From the NCBI GenBank assembly GCA_009733575.1, contig ML769534.1, positions 1 to 64,000 on the forward strand: DNA of 64,000 bases. Reading direction: 5' to 3'. Origin of the DNA: Gymnopus androsaceus JB14. Lineage: Eukaryota; Basidiomycota; Agaricomycetes; Agaricales; Omphalotaceae. Within the stretch, counting starts at the first letter, position 1. Each line of letters opens with the position of its first letter. The notes under the pieces are model-generated. The model made no database searches. It was given only the letters and a program-made list of their open reading frames with translations, and was not told the DNA's origin. The position numbers and the translations under genes were made by a program. Positions 33,398 to 43,775 of this stretch are shown piece after piece.

Positions 33398-34284
33398 ATG
33401 TCCAAACCTCGAAGTAGATCTGCCCCTCCGTTCTCAGCTCGCGATTTAGAGGTGAATTGGGCGCTTAGAGGAAATAGTGTAGAAGTCGAAGATCTATACA
33501 TGGACCCCGCCGATTTAGCCGAATTTTCTTCCGTCCGAATCTTCAGAGGTCTGCACCCCAGGACGATGTACTGGGTTGACGACAACAAAGTTCTCAAACT
33601 CTTCTCTTACTTGGTCGACGTTTTGGTCATGGTAGCAAACATGGACCTTGCTCGTACCAGGGTTCCAGTTCCTCGGGTGTTGCGTTATGGATATTCGGGC
33701 AATTGCTCGTATATCTTGATGGAGAAAATTCCTTATCTTACTTTTTCGGCCGCGATGGAGGTTTGGAAGCTCAACTACATGCCCGCTCAAGTGACATATT
33801 GGATAGACTATACTGTCCGTGAACTTGCCGCGCTGGGATTGAGCCACAATGACCTGTTCCCAAGAAACATCCTGGTAGATGGAAATGGAACGATAGTTTC
33901 AATTATTGACTGGGATGCTTGTACTCCACACCACGCAGGCGTGGAGTATGCCAGAATGATTCGAAATTCAAACTCTCTTTTCTTGGAACCAGGAGTGCAA
34001 GATTGGTACCATATCTTCCTGCGACATTCTTTCGACCGTACAGGTGAAGAAATTGCGATTGGATGCAGTAAAAGGCACCCTAGACTGCTTTGCCAGTGGC
34101 CACTAGTGAAGTCCAAAGCATCCCTTCAACTTTCTTCCCCTGTGACGGACCCTCGTAACCAATCATTCTCGGTAAGTAAAATGATTTTTTTGTAAACCAT
34201 AACTAACTTTTCGAGACGCAGCGCCAGAAAATTTGTCCAGTGAGACAGAGTCGGAGTGGACAAAGTAGCTTTACGGAGCACTGA
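33398..34284 (+). CDS. APH-type (aminoglycoside phosphotransferase-like) kinase, copy 2
   Basis: A small protein-kinase-fold phosphotransferase of the APH/choline kinase type expanded in fungi; substrate unknown. Exons 33398-34171 and 34222-34284, joined in phase 0, give 278 residues. The N-lobe is suggested by VLKLFSYLVDV and VPRVLRYGYSGNCSYILMEK. The catalytic loop is SHNDLFPRNILVDGNG, with Asp and Asn placed as in HxDxxxxN of the family, and the metal-binding motif follows in VSIIDWDACTP. The basic C-terminal exon (RQKICPVRQSRSG) is shared with the broken copy 1. The start is the ATG after GACCACC, identical in both copies. No damage is visible, so this is the likely functional member of the pair. 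Confidence 0.8.
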
Positions 34285-34332
34285 GGGATTGAACTAGTCC
34301 ATATTGCGAATTAGATGTATGATTCTTTAAAA

Positions 34333-35270
34333 TGCATAGCGGTACGTCTTCTTTGAATTCAACACTCTAACTCGTCTCATTTCTTTGTTCATTCAATGCA
34401 TGACTGAATAGTTTCAAGGATTTTACTCTATAGATGCTGCAGTGAGGCCCACGTCTGAGTTTATCTCCCCTCTACTTGAATATTAATGTGTAACACGGTA
34501 CACAATGATATATTATGGTTCTTGTTCTTCATTCCTTTCTGCTTCATGTTAGTCTCCCCTGAGCCAACCCACCTACGCTTCTATCATGGGCGTACCTTGG
34601 CTCTTTCACTGGGCCGGATCGCCTTTTCGCGCGGCTTCAAGATGCGGTCTCTCAGGCCTAGAAAAATTTGCTGATGCTCGGGATGGACATCAGTCCTTGG
34701 GCCGATGTAACGTACTTGTCTTGTATTTCGTTTCTTCTCATCCTGATACGATGGGTCACAGCATCATCGGGAATTCTGACTCGAGAGCCTCCAGGCACAG
34801 ATAAATCATAAATCATAATTCTCATGATAGAACCAGTAGAGTCCTGATCCTTTGAGAAATACACTAAAGTTGACAGATATTAAGGACTTTAAGCACGTAC
34901 ATGCACGTCTTGTTGGCCCTATGTTCTTCGTCGTAGTCGTTAATGCAGTGTTTGAACGACGCCTTTCCTTTGTTCCCAGAACGGCTTGTTGAACCCTATG
35001 CTTCGCAGTTGCCATGAGTGAGTCAAATTGACTCTGAGAAACCGCATCCTCCGAGTACCTTTTGTATGACATTTACTGACCTGATATCATTTTAGCAGAC
35101 CTCCAGAAACCGCGCTTTCAGAGAAAATCGTAATACCGTGAAATTCCTTCGCTATTTGTGGTGAAAGTAGCCGGAACAATGCGGTTTCGTATGTTCTTCT
35201 CACCAGCTTTTCGAACTTCGAGCAGAGCCTCCTCAGATCTATCGGCCTTTGTGGGCCCTCGTACAATCTC
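34333..35270. repeat. triplicated block, copy 3 (decayed EMC6 3' end and flank)
   Basis: Begins AATGCATAGCGGTACGTCTT, again directly after a kinase 3' end, and follows copies 1 and 2 through GTAACACGGTACACAATGATA and GACCTCCAGAAACCGCGCTT. Homology fades near 35270. No kinase follows this copy. Confidence 0.8.
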
Positions 35271-36540
35271 ACAATTATTTACCAATATGGGACCTAAAGA
35301 TTTAAAGTATTGTTATGTGCTGTGGGGATTGCTCATAACCTACTAGGGACGGATTAGCCTTAGGAAGGTGAACTTTGATGAATATGTATGACTCCAGAGC
35401 CTCGAGTTAAGTAGATTCTATTAATGATGTACACTGTAGGTCCATTATTTTCTGAGAAAGGGGTTGATATAAATGTTCGAACCATTCTATGCCACTGGGA
35501 CAACCGGAATCGTATCATCTTCGCCGGACGATTTTGTCATGATTCTACTTTCAAGTTTCATAGTAGTAGTTTCGGCGAGTTGGGTCAATCCTTGTGCATT
35601 GTAATTCTAAATTGGTAACAGACCTGTAACCTTTTCTATAGGAGATGGTGACTGACTCTGTGGTTTAACAGCTGCCTGAAACACTTTGCTGCCCTTTTTT
35701 CATGCTCAAGCCTAGTAGAAGCACTAACATTGCAGCCTGGCTGGCTGACACCATTGATGATAACCTGCTTGGTCCTACAATAAGAGCAAGTGCAGATGAC
35801 CATCTTGAGCACACGCAAAGAAGTAAAGGGAAAAGAAAAAGCAACAAGCAACACCAATGCAACCCATACTTATATACTTAGTGAAATCCCACAGGCAGTC
35901 CAGCAAAAAAAAAAGTTCCGATCACTAGGAACTTATCACAGGTCTAAATTAGAAGCAACCGATCCATTGGTAGATGCCACACCCATTCCGTCGAGTCCTG
36001 TGTTGGGTTACATGTGCTGGTGTATGATGCCGGCGGTCTCCATCTGGGACCTCTCTCAGATGCAATCTCCCAAGATTGCGCTATGTAGCTTATCTGTGTA
36101 TCCATCCAGTACCAAGCCCACAGTACCAAGCCCATTTGCTTCAGACTGCTCATGGGGCCCTTGCATTACTTGACGCGTTAGGGGTGAAAGTGGGCCAATG
36201 CCGGTGCATGGCGGTTACTCATGCAGTTCCATTTGCAGTAAATTAGATTATTTGCCGTTTGCTTCCGAGTCCATACCGATATGATCCAGAGCCAGAATCA
36301 GATGTTCAATACAATTTTGGCATAAGCATGTTTACAATGTTCAATATAAAATTTCCTGTGCGGGATCAGGCACAAAATCCTGAAAACAATAACTCGGCAT
36401 TGTTCATTCATGCACTCGTAACTTGCTATGTAATTGGGCAGTAAGCAGTGGTGTGCCTGTAAGCCCTTTGGCCCCATCTGAGTAATGGGAACATTTCCAT
36501 GGCTGTGAATTGAATATGTATTTCTGAAAAAAAAGTTGGC
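35271..36540 (+). other. unassigned, coding-like traces
   Basis: A plus-strand reading between 35700 and 36175 (for example LADTIDDNLLGPTIRAS, then the 127-codon frame 35790-36173 with PVLGYMCWCMMPAVSIWD) resembles old protein but breaks between frames. No family is recognised. Confidence 0.3.
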
Positions 36541-36768
36541 GCATGGGTATCCTAGTCATCCTAGGTGTCCTGGGGCATCCTGAGGCATCCTGGGATGGAA
36601 TTTTTATCCTAGGATGCCCCAGGATGCCCCAGGACACCTAGGATGACTAGGATACCTGAGGTGTCCAAAGTTTTACCCTTCTTCCTGGGCCAACTAGGAT
36701 GCCTCAGGTTGCCTAAGAGGACTAGGTGACCTTAGATCCTCCTGGGCCCAAAACAGTTTTTTCTGATG
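36541..36768. mobile_element. 5'-truncated relative of TIR element G
   Basis: Shares with 2540-3097 the palindromic GGATGCCCCAGGACACC words, CAAAGTTTTACCCTT, CTTCCTGGGCCAACTAGG and the right terminus GGGCCCAAAACAGTTTTTTC followed by TGATG. The CATCAGCAAAA left end is absent, so only the right half survives. Confidence 0.75.
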
Positions 36769-37219
36769 GCCCCTGGTGTAAGGTGACAAAGGTAGAAACA
36801 TTGCAGCTGGTGCATTATGGTGGCGGGGAGTGGGGGGGGGACCTACTCCTTTAACAATGCATGAATTGTAACTTTGACTTTGAATGAATGTTATTGACTG
36901 GTAACAACTATTTGTCTTGCAACAAATGTAAGAGATAAGTATTAAAAATTGTGCAGTAAGTATTGAATTCCCAGTGGTCCAGCAGTACAATACAGGTTTG
37001 GACAATCTATTCACTGTCTAAAATACAAACCGTAATGAGTATTGCTGTACCCACAAGTATACAGCTTACAAAGGGTTTGGTGACCACCCTTTGAATGACT
37101 TCCTGTTTCAAGTTTCCTCACTGCTTCTATGATTCATGTCTCCTTCATTGCTTGTTTCTACATCATCACATTTTATCTGGTTTCCTGAGACCGTTAGTCT
37201 GTTACCATGACCTAGGTGA

Positions 37220-37494
37220 CATCAGCAAAACCTGTATTTTGCATTTTAATTCCCACAGCCATATTTAAAATTCCCAGTGCTCCCAGAGCTCCCAGCACTG
37301 GCTAACGCTTGCCAGTGCTGTCAGAAATATAAAATCATACATTATTTCCAAATAAGGTAATTTTGCGGCCTCTGGGAGCTTCTGGGAGCCCCCTCCTGCA
37401 TTGGCTGGATCATCTGAGTGCTGGGATGCTGGAGCACTGGGAACTCTGGACAGTTCGCTCAAGCACTGCCCATGTCATACAGGTTTTGCTGATG
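37220..37494. mobile_element. MITE, CATCAGCAAAACCTG family, copy B (275 bp)
   Basis: Same interior and orientation as copy A at 1538-1810, with the same 15-bp TIRs. The flanking dinucleotides differ (GA on the left, CG on the right), so no clean target duplication. Another element of the superfamily starts six bases downstream. Confidence 0.85.
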
Positions 37495-37500
37495 CGAGTG

Positions 37501-38273
37501 CATCAGCAAAACCTGGGTGGTCTCCAGAGATCTCCAGAGCGCCTGTAGCTTCTGGAGCAGCTGGAGCAAGGTTACCTATTCCAGAGACCAATATAAACCT
37601 CTGGAGACCTCTGGAGACCTCCAGAGAGCTATTCAATCAAGTTTCCATGTCGTGTAACCATGCATTAATAATAGAAATTTTATATTTATCATTTTTATGT
37701 ACTGTGACAATATTTAGGTGCACTGCAGCAATCATTATTGTTATGTAGTAGTAATAAGTGGCAAGTACTGGATGAGTCTCCTGTTTTTCCCCTCCCAATA
37801 TTTCCATAGTGCTCTTCTTGATATCTGCCTCCATTGCCCAAACCCTTCTGCATTTCTGGAAATCACCTCTAAAAAGCAACATTATGTGAAAGTGAAACTT
37901 AAGGTGAAAGGATGGAACATTGCAACAGTGGGAGAAGGGAAAAAAATACAAGTTCATCTTCTTCGAAAGTTGAAAGCCCATGCATTTTATATCACTTCCT
38001 GATAGTTTACAGCATTGTTGATGACACAAAGAGTTGCTGACGGCAACCATCATTATGTTGAGGGCACTCAAGGCCATCATTTTTGGCACTACTCTGGCTG
38101 ACAGCCAGACTAGCTCCAAAAAAGGAAAGTCCAATCATTCTCAAAGTACCATCAATCGGCAACTACAGCTTTGTTCTCTCCAGCATCTCCAGAGTTCTCC
38201 AGAGCTCTCTGGAGATTTATTCAATTCTCTGGATGCTCCAGCAGCTCCAGCGAAAACACGGGTTTTGCTGATG
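37501..38273. mobile_element. TIR element, CATCAGCAAAACCTGGG ends, copy C (773 bp)
   Basis: Left end CATCAGCAAAACCTGGGTGG and right end CACGGGTTTTGCTGATG are flanked by TG on both sides. The subterminal zones are made of CTCCAGAG / CTGGAG words, unlike any other copy in the window. The AT-rich core shows a minus-strand frame (37637-38134, 165 codons) without recognised domain. Confidence 0.75.
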
Positions 38274-38562
38274 TGTGTATGCCAGCATTGAGTCTTCATT
38301 ACTTATGCAACTCAAGGAAATGAACATGATATGTAACTACCACATAGTTTCTAGGACTGCATAGTTCAGTACTTGCAGTTACTACTTAAAGTCTATCACT
38401 AGCAGCTTGGATATCCATATATTTACAAGTCTATGTGTATTATCTCAAAAATTCATTTCTGACCAATTTTTGTGACTGTAATGTCATAGAAGACTGTAGT
38501 AGTCACAATACATAGGTATAATGTCCAAGAAGACATTGTGGAGCTTTAAATTTGCGAGATAC

Positions 38563-38853
38563 CATCAGCAAAACCTGTATGACGTGGGCAGTGCTGGAGC
38601 GAACTGTCCAGAGTTCCCAGCGCTCCAGCGTCCCAGCGCTCCAGCATCCCAGCACTCAGATGGTCCGGCCGATGCGGGAGGGAGCTCCCAGAAGCTCCCA
38701 GAGGCCGCAAAATTACCTTATTTGGAAATAACATATGATTTTATATTTCTGACAGCACTGGCAAGTGCTGGCCAGCGCTGGGAGCTCTGGGAGCGCTGGG
38801 AATTTTAAGTAATCCTGTGGGAATCAAAATGCAAAATACAGGTTTTGCTGATG
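38563..38853. mobile_element. MITE, CATCAGCAAAACCTG family, copy D (291 bp, inverted)
   Basis: Same family as copies A and B but in reverse orientation, slightly longer because of an extra CCAGCGCTCCAGC unit. It is flanked by AC on both sides. Perfect 15-bp TIRs. Confidence 0.85.
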
Positions 38854-39590
38854 ACTTATAAGCAAACTTGTTGTTAACTTGCACCATCAAATATTTCAAA
38901 CTCCGCTAACTTGTGTAACTTGGCCAAAATTTGCCGAAATAAAAATGTAAGTATATTGTTATAAATACATATTATTGGGACCCAGGAGACTTCTTTGGTC
39001 TTGGAGTAGTCTTATAAGATATTATAGAAATGCTATATATCATTTCTGATTGATTTCTGAGAGTGATATGTAGAGTATACATGCCCAAAGTTATTAATAT
39101 TACTTGGGAGTATTTAACAACATTGAGCTGATTCTTTGGTCCCTAAAGTTACATTGACTCATAGTATGAGTGTGTGTACTTATTCACTGGGAATAGATGC
39201 TATAATGTTGAGAAATGTATCAATAATGTGCATATATTGTACAAAAATGACAACAACAATGGCAAACTGCATGGCAGTATGATTATAAGGGTTATACAAT
39301 GCAACTGGTGATACTCACAGTCTTATTTAACTGATAATGAGCTTTAGGAGTGTATTTATATTGCACAAGTCAAGCAAGTTAGAACAAGTTAAAACAAGTT
39401 AGACAAGTTAACTTGGTCAACCAACATCAGCAAAAATGCTCTAGGCCTTAGGGTACTAAGGGAGACTACAAGTTACCTCAGGTATCCTAGGTATCCTAGG
39501 TGACCTAGGTTGCCCAGGTCATCTAGGTTTATCCCCTTTTCCTCTGCCTTTTCAGGTGGCCATGGGTAACCTATGACAGCCTGAGACAGC

Positions 39591-39713
39591 CTGAGGTAAC
39601 CTGAGGTAACCTGAGGTAACCTGAGGTAACCTGAGGTAACCTGAGTAACCTGAGGTAACCTGAGGTAACCTGAGGTAACCTGAGGTAACCTGAGGTAACC
39701 TGAGGTAGCCTGA
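39591..39713. repeat. 10-bp minisatellite CTGAGGTAAC, about 11-12 units
   Basis: CTGAGGTAAC is repeated head to tail with one 9-bp unit near 39641 and a last variant CTGAGGTAGC. It is part of the subterminal region of element H and looks like an expansion of its CCTGAGG words. The apparent protein frame across it is an artefact of the repeat. Confidence 0.9.
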
Positions 39714-39964
39714 GGGTGTCTATCATAAGTAGTAGTGTGCAAAAAACATCTCAGTTATCTCATTATTCAACTTTCTTTACCTTAGCCTTATCACTCAATG
39801 TGGCTCAACTTATACTATTTCATCATTCTTATTATTATTACTCTCAAATTTTCTTTGACTCACTTAATGTATTCTTATTAGAAGAAGCTTCTTAATGTCT
39901 CATTGGCTTTGACTTACATCTTGGAACAGCTCACTTAAGTTATTTAGACTCAAGTTTAAGTAAT

Positions 39965-41088
39965 GATGGACACGAGTCCAGATCCGGAACAGGTACCTGC
40001 AGGTATACCCATGGGAATACCCGCAGGTATTTGACCTGCAGATCCTGGTACCTGTTTCCCACGGATCCGGCACAGGTCACAGGTCATCCTTTGGGATATT
40101 TTTAATGACCTGCAGGTACCTGTGGATCCGGCATCAATAAAAATTTTACTACTCAAGTGCTGTAAATATTGAGTAATTTCATTAAAGTTTGACTGATATT
40201 AGTACATTCATACCTGATGAAGTTATTAACACTAGTATTTGTTTAATACTAGTCAATATTGACTGTATATATTAGTACTATAGTCTAGTATTGGTATGTT
40301 TTGAATACAATAGTGCTAGTAAGCTATAATTAACTAGTATAATGGCTGTTTTCTCTACTTATAATATATTGATACCAATTCCTGCATTAGTACTAGTTAC
40401 TACAGACTAAGTTACAGCTTAAGCATTAGGTACAGCATACCAGTGGTAATAGCTAGTACTACTAGTTACTACAGACTAAGTTACAGCTTAAGCATTAGGT
40501 ACAGCATACCAGTGGTAATAGCTAGTACTACTAGTTTTCTACTAGTAAGTGTAATGCTAGGACTAAGTGATGGTGCTTGACACATGTAGTAGACTACAGA
40601 ATATAATTAATGTTACCTTGATAATAATCCTATATGGTTTTGAAATGCAGGTACCTACAGGCATACCTGCAGGTACCTGTATTTCTGGTCAGTCCAGGTA
40701 CACACAGGTGAGCTCTGGGTCTTTATATGCTCTCAAACTCCTATACTTATTAAGTTGTTACTGCTAAATACTAGTATAGTACTGACAAAGCTTAGGCTAA
40801 ATACTGTATCAAAAAGATAGTCATTGTATTACTTCCAGTCCATGCTATTTAATTCTGATACTTATTACTGGAAGCAATGGCATAAGATTTATTACTAACA
40901 AGTACTGAAAACCTAGATTAAAATTTTTCAACAGGTCATACAGGTACCTGCAGGTATACCTGCCACGGATCCCGGTTATACCAGACCTGTTTCCCACGGA
41001 TCCAGGGCAGGTCACAGGTCAGCCCTTTGAGGCCACAAGTACCTGTCTGGCGGATCCAGGTTGATCCGGATCTGGACTTGTGTCCATC
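39965..41088. mobile_element. inverted-repeat element nested in H (GATGGACAC ends, 1124 bp)
   Basis: GATGGACACGAGTCCAGATC at 39965 is mirrored by GATCTGGACTTGTGTCCATC ending at 41088. Near each end are clustered GGTACCTGCAGGTATACC and CCCACGGATCC words. The flanks TTTAAGTAAT (39955) and TTTAAGTTTA (41089) match at 7 of 10 bases, compatible with a decayed target duplication of 7-10 bp, as for Mutator-like elements. The AT-rich core shows no transposase. Confidence 0.65.
40392..40534. repeat. 69-bp tandem duplication
   Basis: ACTAGTTACTACAGACTAAG at 40392 recurs at 40461, and the following 50 bases (GTTACAGCTTAAGCATTAGG and onwards) are identical. Recent local duplication in the core of the nested element. 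Confidence 0.9.
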
Positions 41089-41557
41089 TTTAAGTTTAAG
41101 TGTAGCAAGCTTAAGAAGTAAACTGTTATATTCTTGATGAGTGTGATTTGACCCCATCAACAGATTTTTGATTGTACACAGTTCACAGGCACCCACATGG
41201 TTTGATGCTTATTTAAGCACCCATTTTATGCAATTACTTACAACTTTGATCTATAGGTGATATATCAAGCAAGTGGAATGTCTGCTTTTCATTGCAGAAT
41301 ATCTATTTATTTAATAGCTTGAAATCCGAAGTCATTTAGGCTCTTTAAGTTGTATAAATTAAGCCAAGTCTCAGACTGCCTCAGGTTGCCTCAGGCTGCT
41401 CAGGCTGCTCAAGTTCACCCAGGGTACCCTAGAGGGCAGCCTCCATTAAACTGAGTTGCTCTGGTCACTCAGGCTCCCCAGGCTACCTGAGGTTGATCTA
41501 TAGGGTAACCCCAGGTCACCCAGGCTGCTCAGGATATCTCAGGCCCAAAGCATTTTT

Positions 41558-41921
41558 TGTTGGAATATCAAAGGTAAATATATTCTATTGAACTATACAT
41601 GGAACACTTTCTCGTAGTATCCACTTGTTTGTATCACCATCCCATGCACTCCACTGTTATCGTCTCGCAGACTCCACATAGTCTCTCATTGTATCCACTT
41701 ACTATCTCGCAGTACCCACTTTACCGTATGGACAGTAGCCACACATATTCACGCAGTAGCCACTTGCCCAATATATCATTTGTACTTAGGACTGTATATA
41801 AGCTTAGGTACCATACCCTGTAATAACACCGATTGTCCCCCATCGATCTGTGTGATTGTTACTACTAAGTCCTGTGTGGACTTACTGCTGCTACTTCCTA
41901 TTTAGGAACGTAACTCTAATA
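41558..41921 (+). mobile_element. solo copia LTR inserted in the TIR of element H
   Basis: 364 bp from TGTTGGAATATCAAAGGTAA to CTCTAATA, matching the LTR at 61552-61894 (opposite strand) and the solo LTR at 43408-43775. It is flanked by TTTTT on both sides (41553-41557 and 41922-41926), a 5-bp target duplication. Solo LTRs arise by recombination between the two LTRs of a full element. It separates AGCATTTTT from GCTGATG of the host element. Confidence 0.9.
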
Positions 41922-42158
41922 TTTTTGCTGATGAAGTTAACTTAAGTTAGCACAAGTTAGTGGAGTTTAAAATTTCAAGTTAGTTTGGTAAGGCCCTGGA
42001 GAGCTCCATAGACAGCAGTAGGATTGTTAACTTCAAACCAAGCTCAATGGGTTGTTTCATATCAAGGGGGTTGTGCAATAGAATTATCCAAGGCTGATGA
42101 TAGTGTCAAAGCAGCCATTAAACTGTACATCAGGAAACAGTCAGACACTGCAGCATTG

Positions 42159-42725
42159 CATCAGCAAAACCTGGGTGTACTGGACAGCACTGGATAGTGC
42201 TGTTCAGTGCTCATAGCATCCATAGCACTCATAGCAAGGCCCTTATCTATCCAGGGCTATGGACTGCTAGGCTGCTATGAGCTGCTATGGATTGCTATAG
42301 ATACCACAGGAATGTCATTTGTCAAATTCTATTCAATAGTAAATATATTGCTTGTTTGAATTGTTTTCCTTTCCCATGGCAAGCAGCAAGCTGCTCACCA
42401 CTTGAAAAACCATAAAATCCAAATAAAATAGTAATATATTACTGTATTTGTAGTAGGACAATAACAATTAAACTAGAAATAGGAAAATCAAGCCTTCTAA
42501 TGCAACTGTACCACAAATGCCCACAATTCAAGACCAATGAACTAAAATAACAGGGGCAAGTTGAACTTCAATGACTCTTTGCATCAATTATTACAGTGCT
42601 GGCAGGAGAGAATGACAGCTGGCTCGAACACTCAGTGTTCCCATAGGAGCTCATAGCAGCCATCATTCTCTCCAGGACTATGGTTGCTATGGCCTGCTAT
42701 GAACATTATCCAGGTTTTGCTGATG
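42159..42725. mobile_element. TIR element, CATCAGCAAAACCTGGGTG ends, copy F (567 bp)
   Basis: Left CATCAGCAAAACCTGGGTG, right CCAGGTTTTGCTGATG, with CATAGCA/CCATAG subterminal words as in copy E (5301-5469), of which it appears to be a longer relative. Flanking dinucleotides TG and TC do not match. Non-coding core. Confidence 0.8.
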
Positions 42726-43407
42726 TCATCAGGAAAAGGGGGGGGGGGGGATTTTTCAGGTACTTGTGGCCAGTTGCACAAGCTTGCACAACCATGAAAA
42801 GCCCAAAAGTCTACAACTGCACAAGTCAACACTCTTTTTCTGCAGGTGCTGGATTTTTCCAAATGCACTGACATTCTTTTCTATGTACAAGGTTTATTTT
42901 TCCATTTAGATGCCATTACTCACTTTCAATGAAGAGCATAAACAGTTTATACACTGATATCTGATATCTATTGTTTACTGTATAGTTTTGAACATAAGTT
43001 CAGCCAATGTTATGCATTACAGCTTCCGCCCACTCAGTTCAGTTTATAGTGACCACCAAATTTACTTTACAAACACCAAAAAATGTAAGTTCAGAGGCCA
43101 GTGCAATGTGTTATGATGATCAAAAATGCTTCAGTTCAGTGCCATGCATGATGTGTTACTGAACTTAAATTCAAAACTATACAGTACTACTGTATTTTCA
43201 TTGAAATGAGCCTCAGTTATTATCAAAATTTACTTGTGAGCTTGCATGCAAGTAGAAAAGCCTCCACAAGCACCAAATGTTTGCAAGTTTTTCCCCCCCA
43301 TTTGCTGATGATGATGGAGAGAACTTCTACTATCTATATCTTCCACCCCCTGTATTGGTATGAGCTCCCCTTACAACTTTCAAATAGCATTGCTACAATA
43401 CCCTCAG
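42726..43407. other. no gene recognised
   Basis: Begins near a 12-G homopolymer (about 42738-42750). The last 100 bp before the solo LTR may hold the decayed continuation of the ankyrin gene on the minus strand (PEGIVAMLFESCKG), but the frame cannot be secured. Confidence 0.35.
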
Positions 43408-43775
43408 TATTAGAGTTACTTTCCTAAATAGGAAGTAGCAGCAATAAGTCCACACAGGTCTTAGTAGTATGATCACACAGATCAATGGGAGCAAAAGGAC
43501 AACTTGTCTTATTACAGGGTATGATACCTAGGCTTATATACAGTCCTATGTATGTACAATATATTGGGCAAGTGGCTACTGCATGAATGTCTGTGGCTAT
43601 TGTGCATATGGTAAAGTGGGTACTACAAGAGAGTAGGTGGATATGGTGAGAGACTGAGTGGAGACTGCGAGATAGTAGTAGTGGAGTGCATGGGGTGGTG
43701 ATACAAACAAGTGGAGACTATGAGAAAGCATTCCATGAATAGTTCAGTAGTAAAATTACCTTTGATATTACAACA
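43408..43775 (-). mobile_element. solo copia LTR at the 3' end of the ankyrin gene
   Basis: On the minus strand this runs from TGTTGTAATATCAAAGGTAA to the CTAATA end and matches the other LTRs of the window. Direct CTCAG repeats flank it (43403-43407 and 43776-43780), a clean 5-bp target duplication. It lies in minus-strand ankyrin coding sequence, just after QTSASVL. Confidence 0.9.

Larger units (their letters stand above)
39425..41933. mobile_element. TIR element, CATCAGCAAAAATGCT ends, copy H, with nested insertions (2509 bp)
   Basis: Left end CATCAGCAAAAATGCT at 39425. The right end AGCATTTTT ... GCTGATG (ending 41933) is split by a solo LTR inserted within the TIR itself. AA flanks both ends, fitting a 2-bp duplication. 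Subterminal zones consist of CCTCAGG/CCTGAGG words, including a 10-bp minisatellite on the left. Inside lies a second inverted-repeat element (39965-41088). Confidence 0.75.

Noticed and set aside
39473..39742. 89-codon minus-strand frame with repeated GYLRLPQVTS
   Set aside because: It is translation of the 10-bp minisatellite and adjoining transposon words, not a gene.
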